Shown: positions 1-7,893 of the stretch, piece by piece
How the letters are laid out: each line of letters starts with the position of its first letter
Position numbering within the stretch: the stretch's first letter is position 1
Origin: Actinokineospora bangkokensis
Lineage (GTDB): Bacteria > Actinomycetota > Actinomycetes > Mycobacteriales > Pseudonocardiaceae
DNA length: 64,000 nt
Direction of reading: 5' to 3'
Assembly: GCF_001940455.1 (NCBI RefSeq)
Contig: NZ_MKQR01000026.1
Span: 317,577 to 381,576 of the forward strand
Position numbers and translations under genes: made by a program
Notes under the pieces: generated by a model
Database searches by the model: none
Seen by the model: only the letters and a program-made list of their open reading frames with translations
Told to the model about the DNA's origin: nothing

Positions 1-2
1 CC

Positions 3-1424
3 CTAGCCGACCACGTCCCGGATGGCGTCGGGCACGGCGTCGACGACCTTGGACGCCGACGTCGGCGCGCCCGCCGCGGCCAGTTCCCCGGCGCGCACGT
101 GCACGAAGGCCGCGGCGCCGCCCGCCAGCACCGGGTCGAGCCCGGCGGCCAGCAGGGCGCCGACGACGCCGGAGAGCACGTCGCCCGAGCCCGCGGTGGC
201 CAGCCAGTGCGAGCGGGCCGGGTTCACCAGCGCGCGCCCGTCCGGGCCCGCGACGACGGTGGCGTGCCCCTTGAGCAGGACGGTCGCGCCCAGCTCGGCG
301 GCCAGCGCCTTCGCCGCAGCCACCCGGTCGGCGCCCAGCTCGATCCCGCGCGGTTCGGCGACCCTGGCGAACTCGCGGTCGTGCGGGGTGAGCAGCACCG
401 GCACCCCCGGGTCGCGGGCGTCCCACAGCTCGGGGTGCTTGGCCAGCAGGGTGATCCCGTCGGCGTCCACGCACACCGGCACGCCCTGCTCCAGCACCGC
501 CCGCAGCACGTCCCTGGCGGGGTGGCCGGTGCCCATGCCGGGCCCGGCGACCCACGCCTGCACCCGCCCGGCGTCGCCCACCGAGCCGGTGACGACGACC
601 TCGGGGTAGCGCCGGTTGACCTCCTCGGCGGCCGACCCGGCGTAGCGGACCATGCCGGAGGTGGCGCGCACGGCCGACCCGGTGGCCAGCACGGCCGCGC
701 CGGGGTAGGTCGAGGAGCCCGCGGTGATGCCCACGACGCCCTGGGTGTACTTGTCGTCGTCGGCGCCGGGCAGCGGCCACGCGGCGGCCACGTCGGCGCG
801 GTCGAGCACGCCGAAGTCGGGGTCGGGCAGGTCCAGGCCCAGGTCGACGAGGGTCAGCGCGCCGCAGCGCTCGGCCGCGAGGAAGTGCACCGGCTTGCAC
901 CCGCCGAAGGTGACCGTGGCCGCGGCGGTGACGGCGGGCCCGTCGACGGCGCCGGTGTCCGGGTCGACGCCGCTGGGCAGGTCGACGGCCAGGACCGGCG
1001 CGTCGAGCCGGGCCACCACCTCGGCGGCGGCGGGGCGCAGCGGGCCGCGCGCGGACAGGCCCACGATCCCGTCGACCGCCAGGTCGGCCCTGGTCGGCGC
1101 CTGCACCACGCGGCCCCCGGCCGACCGCAGCGCGGCCAAGCCCTCGGCGTGGGCGCGCTCGGGGGCGAGCAGCAGGGCGTCGACGGCCACCGCGCGCTTG
1201 CGCAGGAACGCCCCCGCCCACAGCGCGTCGCCGCCGTTGTTGCCCGCGCCGACCAGCAGCAGCACCCGCCGCCCGGCCACCCCGCCGGTGCGCTCGCGCA
1301 GCATGGCCAGCGCCTGCCGGGCGATGCCCCACGCGGCGCGGCGCATCAGCGCGCCGTCGGGGGTGACGGCGAGCACCCGCTCCTCCGCCTCGCGGATCCG
1401 GTGCGTCGACCAGGCGCTTCGCAT
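3..1424 (-). CDS. nnr: Bifunctional NAD(P)H-hydrate epimerase / ADP-dependent NAD(P)H-hydrate dehydratase
   Basis: A 473-residue two-domain metabolite-repair enzyme. The N-terminal half is a YjeF_N (AIBP-like) epimerase that interconverts R- and S-NAD(P)HX; it shows the nucleotide-binding motif GAGNNGGDA near residue 60 and VDLPSGVDPDTG further on. The C-terminal half is a ribokinase-like dehydratase with GPGMGTG, DADGITLL, LLTPHDREF and the catalytic GSGDVLSG near residue 430. Length fits the fused bacterial enzyme. Its start lies 7 bases after the glmS stop, so it is probably co-transcribed with glmS. The stop codon is at the very edge of the window, so what follows cannot be seen. Confidence 0.95.
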   Translation of the reverse strand: MRSAWSTHRIREAEERVLAVTPDGALMRRAAWGIARQALAMLRERTGGVAGRRVLLLVGAGNNGGDALWAGAFLRKRAVAVDALLLAPERAHAEGLAALRSAGGRVVQAPTRADLAVDGIVGLSARGPLRPAAAEVVARLDAPVLAVDLPSGVDPDTGAVDGPAVTAAATVTFGGCKPVHFLAAERCGALTLVDLGLDLPDPDFGVLDRADVAAAWPLPGADDDKYTQGVVGITAGSSTYPGAAVLATGSAVRATSGMVRYAGSAAEEVNRRYPEVVVTGSVGDAGRVQAWVAGPGMGTGHPARDVLRAVLEQGVPVCVDADGITLLAKHPELWDARDPGVPVLLTPHDREFARVAEPRGIELGADRVAAAKALAAELGATVLLKGHATVVAGPDGRALVNPARSHWLATAGSGDVLSGVVGALLAAGLDPVLAGGAAAFVHVRAGELAAAGAPTSASKVVDAVPDAIRDVVG

Positions 1425-1431
1425 ACCGCCG

Positions 1432-3291
1432 CTACTCCACCGTCACGGACTTGGCCAGGTTGCGCGGCTTGTCCACGTCGTACCCGCGGGACCGGGCGAT
1501 CTCCGCGGCCAGCACCTGCAGCGGCACGGTCGAGACCAGCGGTTGCAGCAGCGTCGGGACGGCGGGCACCTCGATCAGCTCGTCGGCGAACGGGCGCACG
1601 GTCTCGTCGCCCTCCTCGGCGATGACGATCGTGCGCGCGCCGCGGGCCTGGATCTCGGAGATGTTCGACACCAGCTTCGAGTGCAGCACCGCCCGGCCCT
1701 TGGGCGAGGGCATGACCACCACGACCGGCAGGCCCGGCTCGATCAGCGCGATCGGGCCGTGCTTGAGCTCACCGGCGGCGAAGCCCTCGGCGTGCATGTA
1801 GGCCAGCTCCTTGAGCTTGAGCGCGCCCTCCAGGGCCACCGGGTAGCCCACGTGGCGGCCCAGGAACAGCACCGCCTTGGCGTCGGCCAGCTCCCGGCCC
1901 AGCGCCTGCACCCTGGCGGTGGTGCCGAGCACGGTCCGCACGGCCTCGGGCATCGCGGCGAGCTCGTGGAACTCCCGCGCCACCTCGTCGGGGTACTTGG
2001 TGCCGCGGGCCTGCGCCAGGGCCAGGCCGACCAGGTAGTTCGCCGCGATCTGGGCGAGGAAGGCCTTGGTGGAGGCCACGCCGATCTCCGGGCCCGCGTG
2101 GGTGTAGAGCACCGCGTCGGACTCGCGCGGGATCTGCGCGCCGTTGGTGTTGCACACCGCCAGCACCCGCGCCTTCTGCTCGCGGGCGTGCCGCACGGCC
2201 TCCAGGGTGTCGGCGGTCTCCCCGGACTGCGACACCGCCACGACCAGGGTGTCGCGGTCGAGCACCGGGTCCCGGTAGCGGAACTCGCTGGCCAGCTCGA
2301 CCTCGACGGGCAGCCGGGTCCAGTGCTCGATGGCGTACTTGGCGACCAGGCCGGAGTGGTAGGCCGAGCCGCAGGCGACGACGAACACCTTGTCCACGTC
2401 GCGCAGGTCCTGGTCGGACAGGCGCTGCTCGTCGAGCACGACGCGCCCGCCCGCGAAGTGCCCGCGCAGGGTGTCGGCGAGCGCGGTGGGCTGCTCGTCG
2501 ATCTCCTTGAGCATGAAGTACTCGTGGCCGCCCTTCTCCGCGGCCGAGAGGTCCCAGTTCACCGTGAACGGCTTGACCGGGGCCGCCTCGCCCGCGAAGT
2601 CGGTGACGTCGTAGCCCTCGCGGGTGATCGTCACCACCTGGTCCTGGCCCAGCTCGACGGCCTCGCGGGTGTGCTCGATGAACGCGGCGACGTCGGAGGC
2701 GACGAAGGTCTCCCCCTCGCCCAGGCCCACCACCAGCGGCGAGGAGCGGCGGGCGGCGACGATCAGGTCCGGCTGGTCGGCGTGGGTGACCACCAGGGTG
2801 AACGCGCCCTCCAGCCTGCGGCACACCGCGCGCACGCTGGCGGGCAGGTCACCGGCGGTCTCGCCGCTGGTGTAGGCGAGCCCCACCAGGTGCGCGGCGG
2901 TCTCGGTGTCGGTGTCGCTGACCAGCTCGACGCCCGCGGCCTCCAGCTCGGCGCGCAGCGCGGCGAAGTTCTCGATGATCCCGTTGTGCACCACCGCGAC
3001 CCGGCCGGTGGTGTCCCGGTGCGGGTGGGAGTTGCGGTCCACCGGCGCGCCGTGGGTGGCCCAGCGGGTGTGGCCCATGCCCGCGGTGCCCGCGAACCCG
3101 TCCCGGCCCACCTCGTCGAGGCGGGCCTCCAGGTTGGCCAACCGGCCCGCCTTGCGCTCGACCGCGAGGCCCTCCCCGGCGAGCACCGCGACGCCCGCCG
3201 AGTCGTACCCCCGGTACTCGAGCCTGCGCAGACCGTCGAGCACGACGTCCAGAGCAGCCCGGTGTCCCACGTATCCCACGATTCCGCACAC
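1432..3291 (-). CDS. glmS: Glutamine-fructose-6-phosphate aminotransferase (isomerizing)
   Basis: Makes glucosamine-6-phosphate from fructose-6-phosphate and glutamine, the first committed step to UDP-GlcNAc and peptidoglycan. The 619-residue protein begins MCGIVGYVG, so Cys2 becomes the N-terminal nucleophile of the class II glutamine amidotransferase domain (about residues 1-230). Two SIS sugar-isomerase domains follow, with SQSGETADTLEA and the C-terminal end KSVTVE. GlmM, the next enzyme of the pathway, is encoded about 7 kb away at 10611-11945; the space between holds a hydrolase and two effector cassettes. No glmS-ribozyme-like structure is evident upstream, and only 91 bases separate it from the divergent hydrolase gene. 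Confidence 0.97.
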   Translation of the reverse strand: MCGIVGYVGHRAALDVVLDGLRRLEYRGYDSAGVAVLAGEGLAVERKAGRLANLEARLDEVGRDGFAGTAGMGHTRWATHGAPVDRNSHPHRDTTGRVAVVHNGIIENFAALRAELEAAGVELVSDTDTETAAHLVGLAYTSGETAGDLPASVRAVCRRLEGAFTLVVTHADQPDLIVAARRSSPLVVGLGEGETFVASDVAAFIEHTREAVELGQDQVVTITREGYDVTDFAGEAAPVKPFTVNWDLSAAEKGGHEYFMLKEIDEQPTALADTLRGHFAGGRVVLDEQRLSDQDLRDVDKVFVVACGSAYHSGLVAKYAIEHWTRLPVEVELASEFRYRDPVLDRDTLVVAVSQSGETADTLEAVRHAREQKARVLAVCNTNGAQIPRESDAVLYTHAGPEIGVASTKAFLAQIAANYLVGLALAQARGTKYPDEVAREFHELAAMPEAVRTVLGTTARVQALGRELADAKAVLFLGRHVGYPVALEGALKLKELAYMHAEGFAAGELKHGPIALIEPGLPVVVVMPSPKGRAVLHSKLVSNISEIQARGARTIVIAEEGDETVRPFADELIEVPAVPTLLQPLVSTVPLQVLAAEIARSRGYDVDKPRNLAKSVTVE

Positions 3292-3382
3292 GCGACCAGA
3301 GTAGCCGGCGCGGCGGCCGACCCCCCAGCCCCGCCCCGGCGGGCCGCGGGCGACCGGTCGGGTGCCCCGCTAGGCTGCGCGC

Positions 3383-4201
3383 ATGGCACGCAAGGCCAAG
3401 GCCCTCCTGGACGAGCTGTCGCGCCCCGGCCCGCACCGGGTGCTGCGCGGCGACCTGGCGCTGGTGGGGATGCCCGGGGTGGTGTGCACCCCCGCCGCGG
3501 GCCTCGGCCTCCCGGCGGTGGCCTTCGGGCACGGCTGGCTCCAGCCCCCGCACCGCTACCACGGCCTGCTGCGCCACCTGGCGTCCTGGGGCATCGTCGC
3601 GGCGGCGCCGGGCACGCACGTGGGCCCGCTGGGCTCGCACCGCCTGCTCGCCGCCGACCTGAGCACCGCGCTGGACGTGTGCGTCGGGGTGCGCCTCGGC
3701 GAGGGCGACATCAGCGTGGACCCGGGCAAGCTCGGGCTGGCGGGCCACTCGACCGGCGGCGGCAGCGCCGTGCTGGCCGCGGCCGCCGACGACCGGGTCA
3801 AGGCCGTGGCGACCCTGGCCGCCGCGCAGACCCGCCCGTTCGCCACCGAGGCGGCCACCGGGTGCACCGCGCCGTCGATCCACCTCGCCGCGGGCAAGGA
3901 CGTCGTGGCCCCGCCGGTGGGCCACGCCGAGGCGATCGCGCGCGCCTGGGCCGGGCCCGCGCGGGTGTGGACGCTGCCCAAGGCCGGGCACATGGGCTTC
4001 ACCGAGGGCAAGCACTGGAGCGGCCTGCTGGTCTCCGGCGGCTCCGAGGGCACGACGCGGCGGGTGGCCCGGTCGCTGCTGACGGCGTTCTTCCTGGCCG
4101 AGCTGGCCGGGCAGCGCCACTACGCCGCGCTGCTGGACAACCCGGTCAAGGGCGCCCAGCTCAGCTACGACAGCGAGGCCGAACTGGCCCCCAGCGCGTG
4201 A
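3383..4201 (+). CDS. Alpha/beta hydrolase, dienelactone hydrolase / chlorophyllase-like
   Basis: A 272-residue soluble alpha/beta-hydrolase with no signal peptide. Visible catalytic set: nucleophile Ser123 in GHSTGGGSAV, probable acid Asp173 in AAGKDVVAPP and His203 in KAGHMGFTEG; the segment FGHGWLQ near residue 48 fits the oxyanion strand. The fold pattern resembles the dienelactone hydrolase/PET-hydrolase-like group, so an esterase activity is likely, but the substrate cannot be told. It is transcribed divergently from glmS across 91 bases and ends in a hairpin shared with the convergent effector cassette. Nothing ties it functionally to the secretion genes. Confidence 0.8.
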   Translation: MARKAKALLDELSRPGPHRVLRGDLALVGMPGVVCTPAAGLGLPAVAFGHGWLQPPHRYHGLLRHLASWGIVAAAPGTHVGPLGSHRLLAADLSTALDVCVGVRLGEGDISVDPGKLGLAGHSTGGGSAVLAAAADDRVKAVATLAAAQTRPFATEAATGCTAPSIHLAAGKDVVAPPVGHAEAIARAWAGPARVWTLPKAGHMGFTEGKHWSGLLVSGGSEGTTRRVARSLLTAFFLAELAGQRHYAALLDNPVKGAQLSYDSEAELAPSA

Positions 4202-4202
4202 G

Positions 4203-4230
4203 GGGGTGGGCCCCGCGCCGGGCCCACCCC
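4203..4230. terminator. Bidirectional terminator hairpin
   Basis: A perfect 11-bp stem (4203-4213 with 4220-4230) and 6-base loop lies directly after the hydrolase stop and 21 bases past the stop of the convergent small gene. It can serve both transcription units. There is no clear T-run, as is common in GC-rich actinomycetes. Confidence 0.6.
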
Positions 4231-4251
4231 ACCCACCGCTCCCCCACGCGG

Positions 4252-4509
4252 TTACTCGTCCTCGTCCGCCCCGAACCGCATCACGTAGGACTTGGGCGCC
4301 GTGGTGCGCTGGTGCTTGCGCTCCTCCTTCTCCGGGGCGAGCTGCACCTGCCCGAACGCCTCGGCCGACGCGCGCGCCACGGCCTCGGTGTTGGCCCTGG
4401 CCCGCGCCGCCGCGGCGGCCAGCGCCTGCTCGGCGTCGGCCTGGGCGTCGCGGGAGGTCGCCGCGGCCGCGGCGAAGCGGGCCCTGGCCCTGCTCAGCAC
4501 GGGGTTCAC
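4252..4509 (-). CDS. Cassette A small acidic-tail helical protein (unknown)
   Basis: An 85-residue protein, last gene of effector cassette A. Residues 1-55 are Ala/Arg/Glu-rich and predicted helical. The tail holds PKSYVMRFGADEDE, which resembles the RYLSFGGEDED and STVLSFGAEE segments in the cassette B counterpart (7333-7893). It starts with GTG overlapping the upstream stop as GTGA (4506-4509), so translation is probably coupled to the large cassette protein. No WXG motif, signal peptide or membrane segment is seen. A chaperone or adaptor for the large protein is a reasonable guess from position only; the function is unknown. Confidence 0.7.
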   Translation of the reverse strand: MNPVLSRARARFAAAAATSRDAQADAEQALAAAAARARANTEAVARASAEAFGQVQLAPEKEERKHQRTTAPKSYVMRFGADEDE

Positions 4510-6884
4510 TGGTTGACCTCCGGTTCGAGCATGCCCTTGAGCCGGGCGAAGCGGTCGAAGTCCTCGTCGAAGACGTCGTCGGCGATGAGGTAGCGGTTCG
4601 GCTCGCGTTCGCCGCCGCCCGCGGCACCGCCGCCGCCCGCGCCGCCCATCATCGGCATGCCGCCGAAGCCGCCGCCGGTCCCGGAGCCGGAACCGCCCGA
4701 GGGGGCGCTCCCGCCCGCGGCCGCCATGCCCTGCGCGGCGGGGGCCGGGCCGCTCGCGCCCGCACCGGCGTAGGAGCCCTCGCCGGTCGGGGCGGAGCCG
4801 GGCGCGCCACCGGTGACGGCACCGCCGCCGCCGAAGCCCGCGCCGCCACCACCGCCGCCGCCCATCGCACCACCGCCACCGCCCGCACCGCCGCCAGCAC
4901 CGGCACCACCGCCGCCAGCGGCGAGGTCGACCGGGGCCGCGGCCGGGACTGCGGCGCCGTCGAGGCGGCCGCTGAACGCCCCGGAGCGCGCGGCGTCGGT
5001 CGGGTCGGCGAAGTCGACGGTGTAGGACTTCGGGTCGGCCCCGTCTGCGCCCGGCGCGGTGAGGACGATCTTGCCGTCCGCGGTGCGCTCGGCGGTGAGG
5101 CCGCCGTCGAGGGCGATCTTGCCCGTCTCCGGGTCCGGGGTGAGCGCCGCGGCCCGGCGCTCGGCGCCCTGCGGCCCGAAGTCGGCACCCTGCCCGGCCT
5201 GGCCCGCGGGGCCGCCCTGGCCGTCCTGCGGGCCGAAGTCGAGCTGGTAGGTCTTGGGCTTGCCGTCGCCGGTGTCCACGGTGAGGGTGGCGCGGCCCTG
5301 GGCGTCGGGCTCGGTGACGGTGTAGGTGGTGTCACCATCGGTGATGGTGACCTCGTCGCGCGGGCCCCGCCCGACGCCGCCGAGCAGGCCGTCGGCGCCG
5401 TCGGTGGCCCCCGGTTCCAGCTCGCTCTTGCCCTTGCCCGCCCCGCGCAGCTCCTCGACCGCCCGCGCCGCCTGCTGCTCGGCGTCGCGCCGCGCCTGCT
5501 CGGCCGCCGCCGCCGCGTCGGTGCCGCCGCCCGCGCCCGCACCGCTGCCCGCCCCGGCACCCGAGCCCGCACCCGCGCCGGACCCCGAGGGCATCCCCGC
5601 GCTGGAGGGCGCCGTCGCGCCGCCGCCGGTGCCCCCACCGCCACCGCCGCTGCCGCCACCGGCGTTCTGCACCTCGCCGGGCCCCTGCTCGCCGGAGGTC
5701 CGCCCCTCCTGCGGGTCGACCTGGATGCCGCCCGCGAGGTCGGTGAACGGGTCGGCGGGGATCTGCGCGAGGCCCTGGGTGATCGCGTCCCAGCACTCCT
5801 GCACGGTCTGCTTGGTGGCCCGGCACACCTCGTCGAAGGACTGCTTCTTCTGGTCGAACAGGGCCACGAAGGTGCCGTTGAGCCACTTCGCGGCGGCCTC
5901 GGCGGCGATCTCGCGCACCTGGGGCCCCGCGAACAGCCAGGTGACCTCGGAGAAGAACATGTCGTTGAAGCCGGAGAACATCGGCCACCCGCGCATCGCG
6001 CGCAGCTCGTCGCGGTCGGCCTCCTGGCGCGCGGCCCGGATGACCCGGAACACGTCCTCGGGGGTCAGCCCGTCGACGGTGTCGCCCTTGAGCGACAGCA
6101 CGGTCTGCGCGCGCCGGGCCACCGCGGTCTCCACGTGCCCGATGCCCTCGGTGACCAGCGTCGAGGCGGTCTCGGCCGCGTCGCCGACCGCGGTGCCGTG
6201 CGCGACGAGCTTGCCGCCGTAGGCGCTCGCGGCGTCGGCGGCCGGGCCCGACCACACCCCGTGCAGGTCGTTGTTGGCGGTGCTGATGTCCAGGGTGGCC
6301 TCGGTCAGCTCCGAGTGCGCGGTGGCCATGGCGGCGGCGTCGGCGCGGAACTTGGCGAAGGCGATGCCCTTGAGCTCGTCGTAGACGGCCTCGACGTCGC
6401 GGTGCAGGTCCGGGCCGCCGCCGCGCCAGTCGTTGTGCGGGGGGATGAAGTAGTTGAAGAACATCATCCCGCGCGAGCCGGGTTCGAGCAGCTCGTCGGA
6501 AGTGGCCACCCCCGGCCCGCCCGCCTCGGCGGTGCGCCCGGCGGCGTCGGCCAGGTCGTCCTCGGCCTGCGCGGTGGCCCGGTCCCAGCCCGCCCGCCGC
6601 AGCTGCTCGTCGAGGGTCTGCTGCGCGGCGTCGCGGTCGTCCTCGGAGCGCCTGTGGAACTGGCCCCCGAACACCTCGTCCGCGACGCCGTAGCGCTCGG
6701 CGTACTCCAGCACCTCGTCGCGGTTGTGGTTGAAGTCGTCGGTGCCCTTGTCGCCGCCGAAGGCCAGCGGCGACCCGCCGCTGGCCTCGGCGTAGGACCG
6801 CAGGATGCGCGCCTTGTCGTCGTCGGAGACGCTGGGGTCGTCCAGGACGGCCTTGACCTCGTCCCAGGTGCTGCGCTCGGCCAT
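4506..6884 (-). CDS. Cassette A large WXG-domain protein with beta-repeats and Gly-rich tail (putative T7SS substrate)
   Basis: A 792-residue protein without signal peptide or membrane helix. Order: helical region 1-400 with a WXG motif (VWSGPAADAA, W211); Gly/Ala-rich linker 405-455; Ala/Glu helix 457-482; beta-type repeat 1 at about 511-551 (ending GDGKPKTYQLDF); repeat 2 at about 581-626 (ending ADPKSYTVDF); a long Gly-rich stretch to 760; and the C-terminal signature RYLIADDVFDEDFDRF. Cassette B's 757-residue protein has the same architecture. The WXG region and Gly-rich tail resemble large type VII/PPE-like substrates of actinomycetes. No recognisable toxin domain is present. The start ATG overlaps the upstream stop by one base (TGATG). 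Confidence 0.8.
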   Translation of the reverse strand: MAERSTWDEVKAVLDDPSVSDDDKARILRSYAEASGGSPLAFGGDKGTDDFNHNRDEVLEYAERYGVADEVFGGQFHRRSEDDRDAAQQTLDEQLRRAGWDRATAQAEDDLADAAGRTAEAGGPGVATSDELLEPGSRGMMFFNYFIPPHNDWRGGGPDLHRDVEAVYDELKGIAFAKFRADAAAMATAHSELTEATLDISTANNDLHGVWSGPAADAASAYGGKLVAHGTAVGDAAETASTLVTEGIGHVETAVARRAQTVLSLKGDTVDGLTPEDVFRVIRAARQEADRDELRAMRGWPMFSGFNDMFFSEVTWLFAGPQVREIAAEAAAKWLNGTFVALFDQKKQSFDEVCRATKQTVQECWDAITQGLAQIPADPFTDLAGGIQVDPQEGRTSGEQGPGEVQNAGGGSGGGGGGTGGGATAPSSAGMPSGSGAGAGSGAGAGSGAGAGGGTDAAAAAEQARRDAEQQAARAVEELRGAGKGKSELEPGATDGADGLLGGVGRGPRDEVTITDGDTTYTVTEPDAQGRATLTVDTGDGKPKTYQLDFGPQDGQGGPAGQAGQGADFGPQGAERRAAALTPDPETGKIALDGGLTAERTADGKIVLTAPGADGADPKSYTVDFADPTDAARSGAFSGRLDGAAVPAAAPVDLAAGGGGAGAGGGAGGGGGAMGGGGGGGAGFGGGGAVTGGAPGSAPTGEGSYAGAGASGPAPAAQGMAAAGGSAPSGGSGSGTGGGFGGMPMMGGAGGGGAAGGGEREPNRYLIADDVFDEDFDRFARLKGMLEPEVNQ

Positions 6885-7189
6885 CAGTGCATCGCCCCCT
6901 GGACGTTCCCGGTGTTGGCCTGCTCGGTCTCGGCGTACTGGCGGTGGGTGTCGGTCAACCGGTCGCCGTAGGTGCTCGTCGCCGTCGCGTACGCCCGGAT
7001 GCTGTGCACCAGGTGGTCGCGCAGCGCGGCGGTGTAGGCGCTCCCGGTCCCGGCGAACGCCCGCCCGAAGTCGGCGTCGCCCACCTGCCCGTGGTCCACC
7101 GCGTCCGCCTGCGCCCCGATGGGCTCGGCCTGCGCCTTGACCCTCCCGGCGATCCCGGCGAGCTCACCCCCGGTCGTGTACCCGTCCAC
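6884..7189 (-). CDS. Cassette A EspC-like small ESX protein
   Basis: A 101-residue helical protein, first gene of cassette A. I chose the GTG at 7189 because GGAAGAGG lies 8 bases upstream; an in-frame GTG 15 codons further up lacks this. It has a central FG (GDADFGRAFAG, residues 41-42) where WXG100 proteins have WXG, matching the FG positions of the cassette B and C partners. YAETE at 85-89 fits the YxxxD/E type VII export motif. This pattern fits the EspC-like family whose members pair with larger substrates. The stop overlaps the next ATG by one base. Pairing with the 792-residue protein is inferred from order. Confidence 0.75.
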   Translation of the reverse strand: MDGYTTGGELAGIAGRVKAQAEPIGAQADAVDHGQVGDADFGRAFAGTGSAYTAALRDHLVHSIRAYATATSTYGDRLTDTHRQYAETEQANTGNVQGAMH

Positions 7190-7276
7190 AACGATCGCCT
7201 CTTCCCGCTGTCCGCCTTTGCCCACTGCGACGACCGGACCCCGCCGCCCGGTTCCGCTTCCTTCACCAGTGCAAAA

Positions 7277-7316
7277 CGGACGCCCCACCCCCGAGGTGAC
7301 GGGGGTGGGGCGTCCG
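7277..7316 (-). terminator. Terminator of cassette B
   Basis: A perfect 16-bp stem (7277-7292 with 7301-7316) and 8-base loop sits 17 bases beyond the cassette B stop. On the minus strand it is followed by TTTTGC, a short T-run. It separates cassette B from cassette A, so cassette A should have its own promoter in 7190-7276; no clear -10/-35 pair was found there. Confidence 0.75.
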
Positions 7317-7332
7317 GTGTCGTCCACAGTGG

Positions 7333-7893
7333 TCAGCGGTTCATCCAGCTCCGCTCGGACCAGTCGCCGTCGTCGTCCTCGGACCGGGCCGCGGGCCGGG
7401 GGGACCGCCGCTGCGGGGCGTGCGGCGGGGGCGGGCTCACCGGCGGCACCGGCGGTGCCACCCGCTCGGCCACGTCCTCGTCCTCGCCCCCGAACGACAG
7501 GTACCGCTCCGCCCGCGGCCGCTCCACCACGACCGGCGGCGGCTCCGGCGCCCGCACCGGGGGCGGGGCGGGCTGCTGCACCGGGAAGGCGTCCGTGGGT
7601 GCGGCGCTGCCCTGCTGCAACTCCTCCGCCCCGAAGGACAGCACCGTCGACCGCTCTTCCCGCTGCCACGTCGCCTTCGGCTGCTCCTGGGCCTGCCCCC
7701 GGTCCTGCTGCGCGGTGGCCCGCGCGACCATGCCCTCCACCTGGGCGCGCTCCTGCGCCCGCTGCTCGGCCGTGCGCTCCGCGCGGGCGGCGAAGTCGCC
7801 GTCGACCTGGGCGAGCGAGGCGCGGCGGGCGTAGGCGGACTCCTCGAACGGGGCCTGCGCGGCCCGGTACAGCGGGTGCTCCTCGATGCTCAT
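7333..7893 (-). CDS. Cassette B small acidic/proline-rich protein (unknown)
   Basis: A 186-residue protein, last gene of cassette B. Residues 1-85 are charged and helical (many Ala, Glu, Arg, Gln). Two short motifs follow, STVLSFGAEE and ERYLSFGGEDED, then a Pro-rich region and the end SEDDDGDWSERSWMNR. The FG-acidic motif is shared with the 85-residue protein of cassette A, and the EDDDG ending with the 170-residue protein at 14441-14953. The start ATG overlaps the stop of the large protein as ATGA (7890-7893). No known domain is recognised. Its repeated place after the large WXG protein suggests a dedicated partner. Confidence 0.7.
   Translation of the reverse strand: MSIEEHPLYRAAQAPFEESAYARRASLAQVDGDFAARAERTAEQRAQERAQVEGMVARATAQQDRGQAQEQPKATWQREERSTVLSFGAEELQQGSAAPTDAFPVQQPAPPPVRAPEPPPVVVERPRAERYLSFGGEDEDVAERVAPPVPPVSPPPPHAPQRRSPRPAARSEDDDGDWSERSWMNR

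Noticed and set aside
3292-3382. glmS ribozyme or riboswitch upstream of glmS
   Set aside because: Only 91 bases separate glmS from the divergent gene and none of the conserved ribozyme core is visible; such ribozymes are known mainly from Firmicutes.
4613-4920. PE_PGRS membership because of Gly-rich runs
   Set aside because: The runs lack the GGxGGx pattern following a PE domain; no PE motif is present at the N-terminus.
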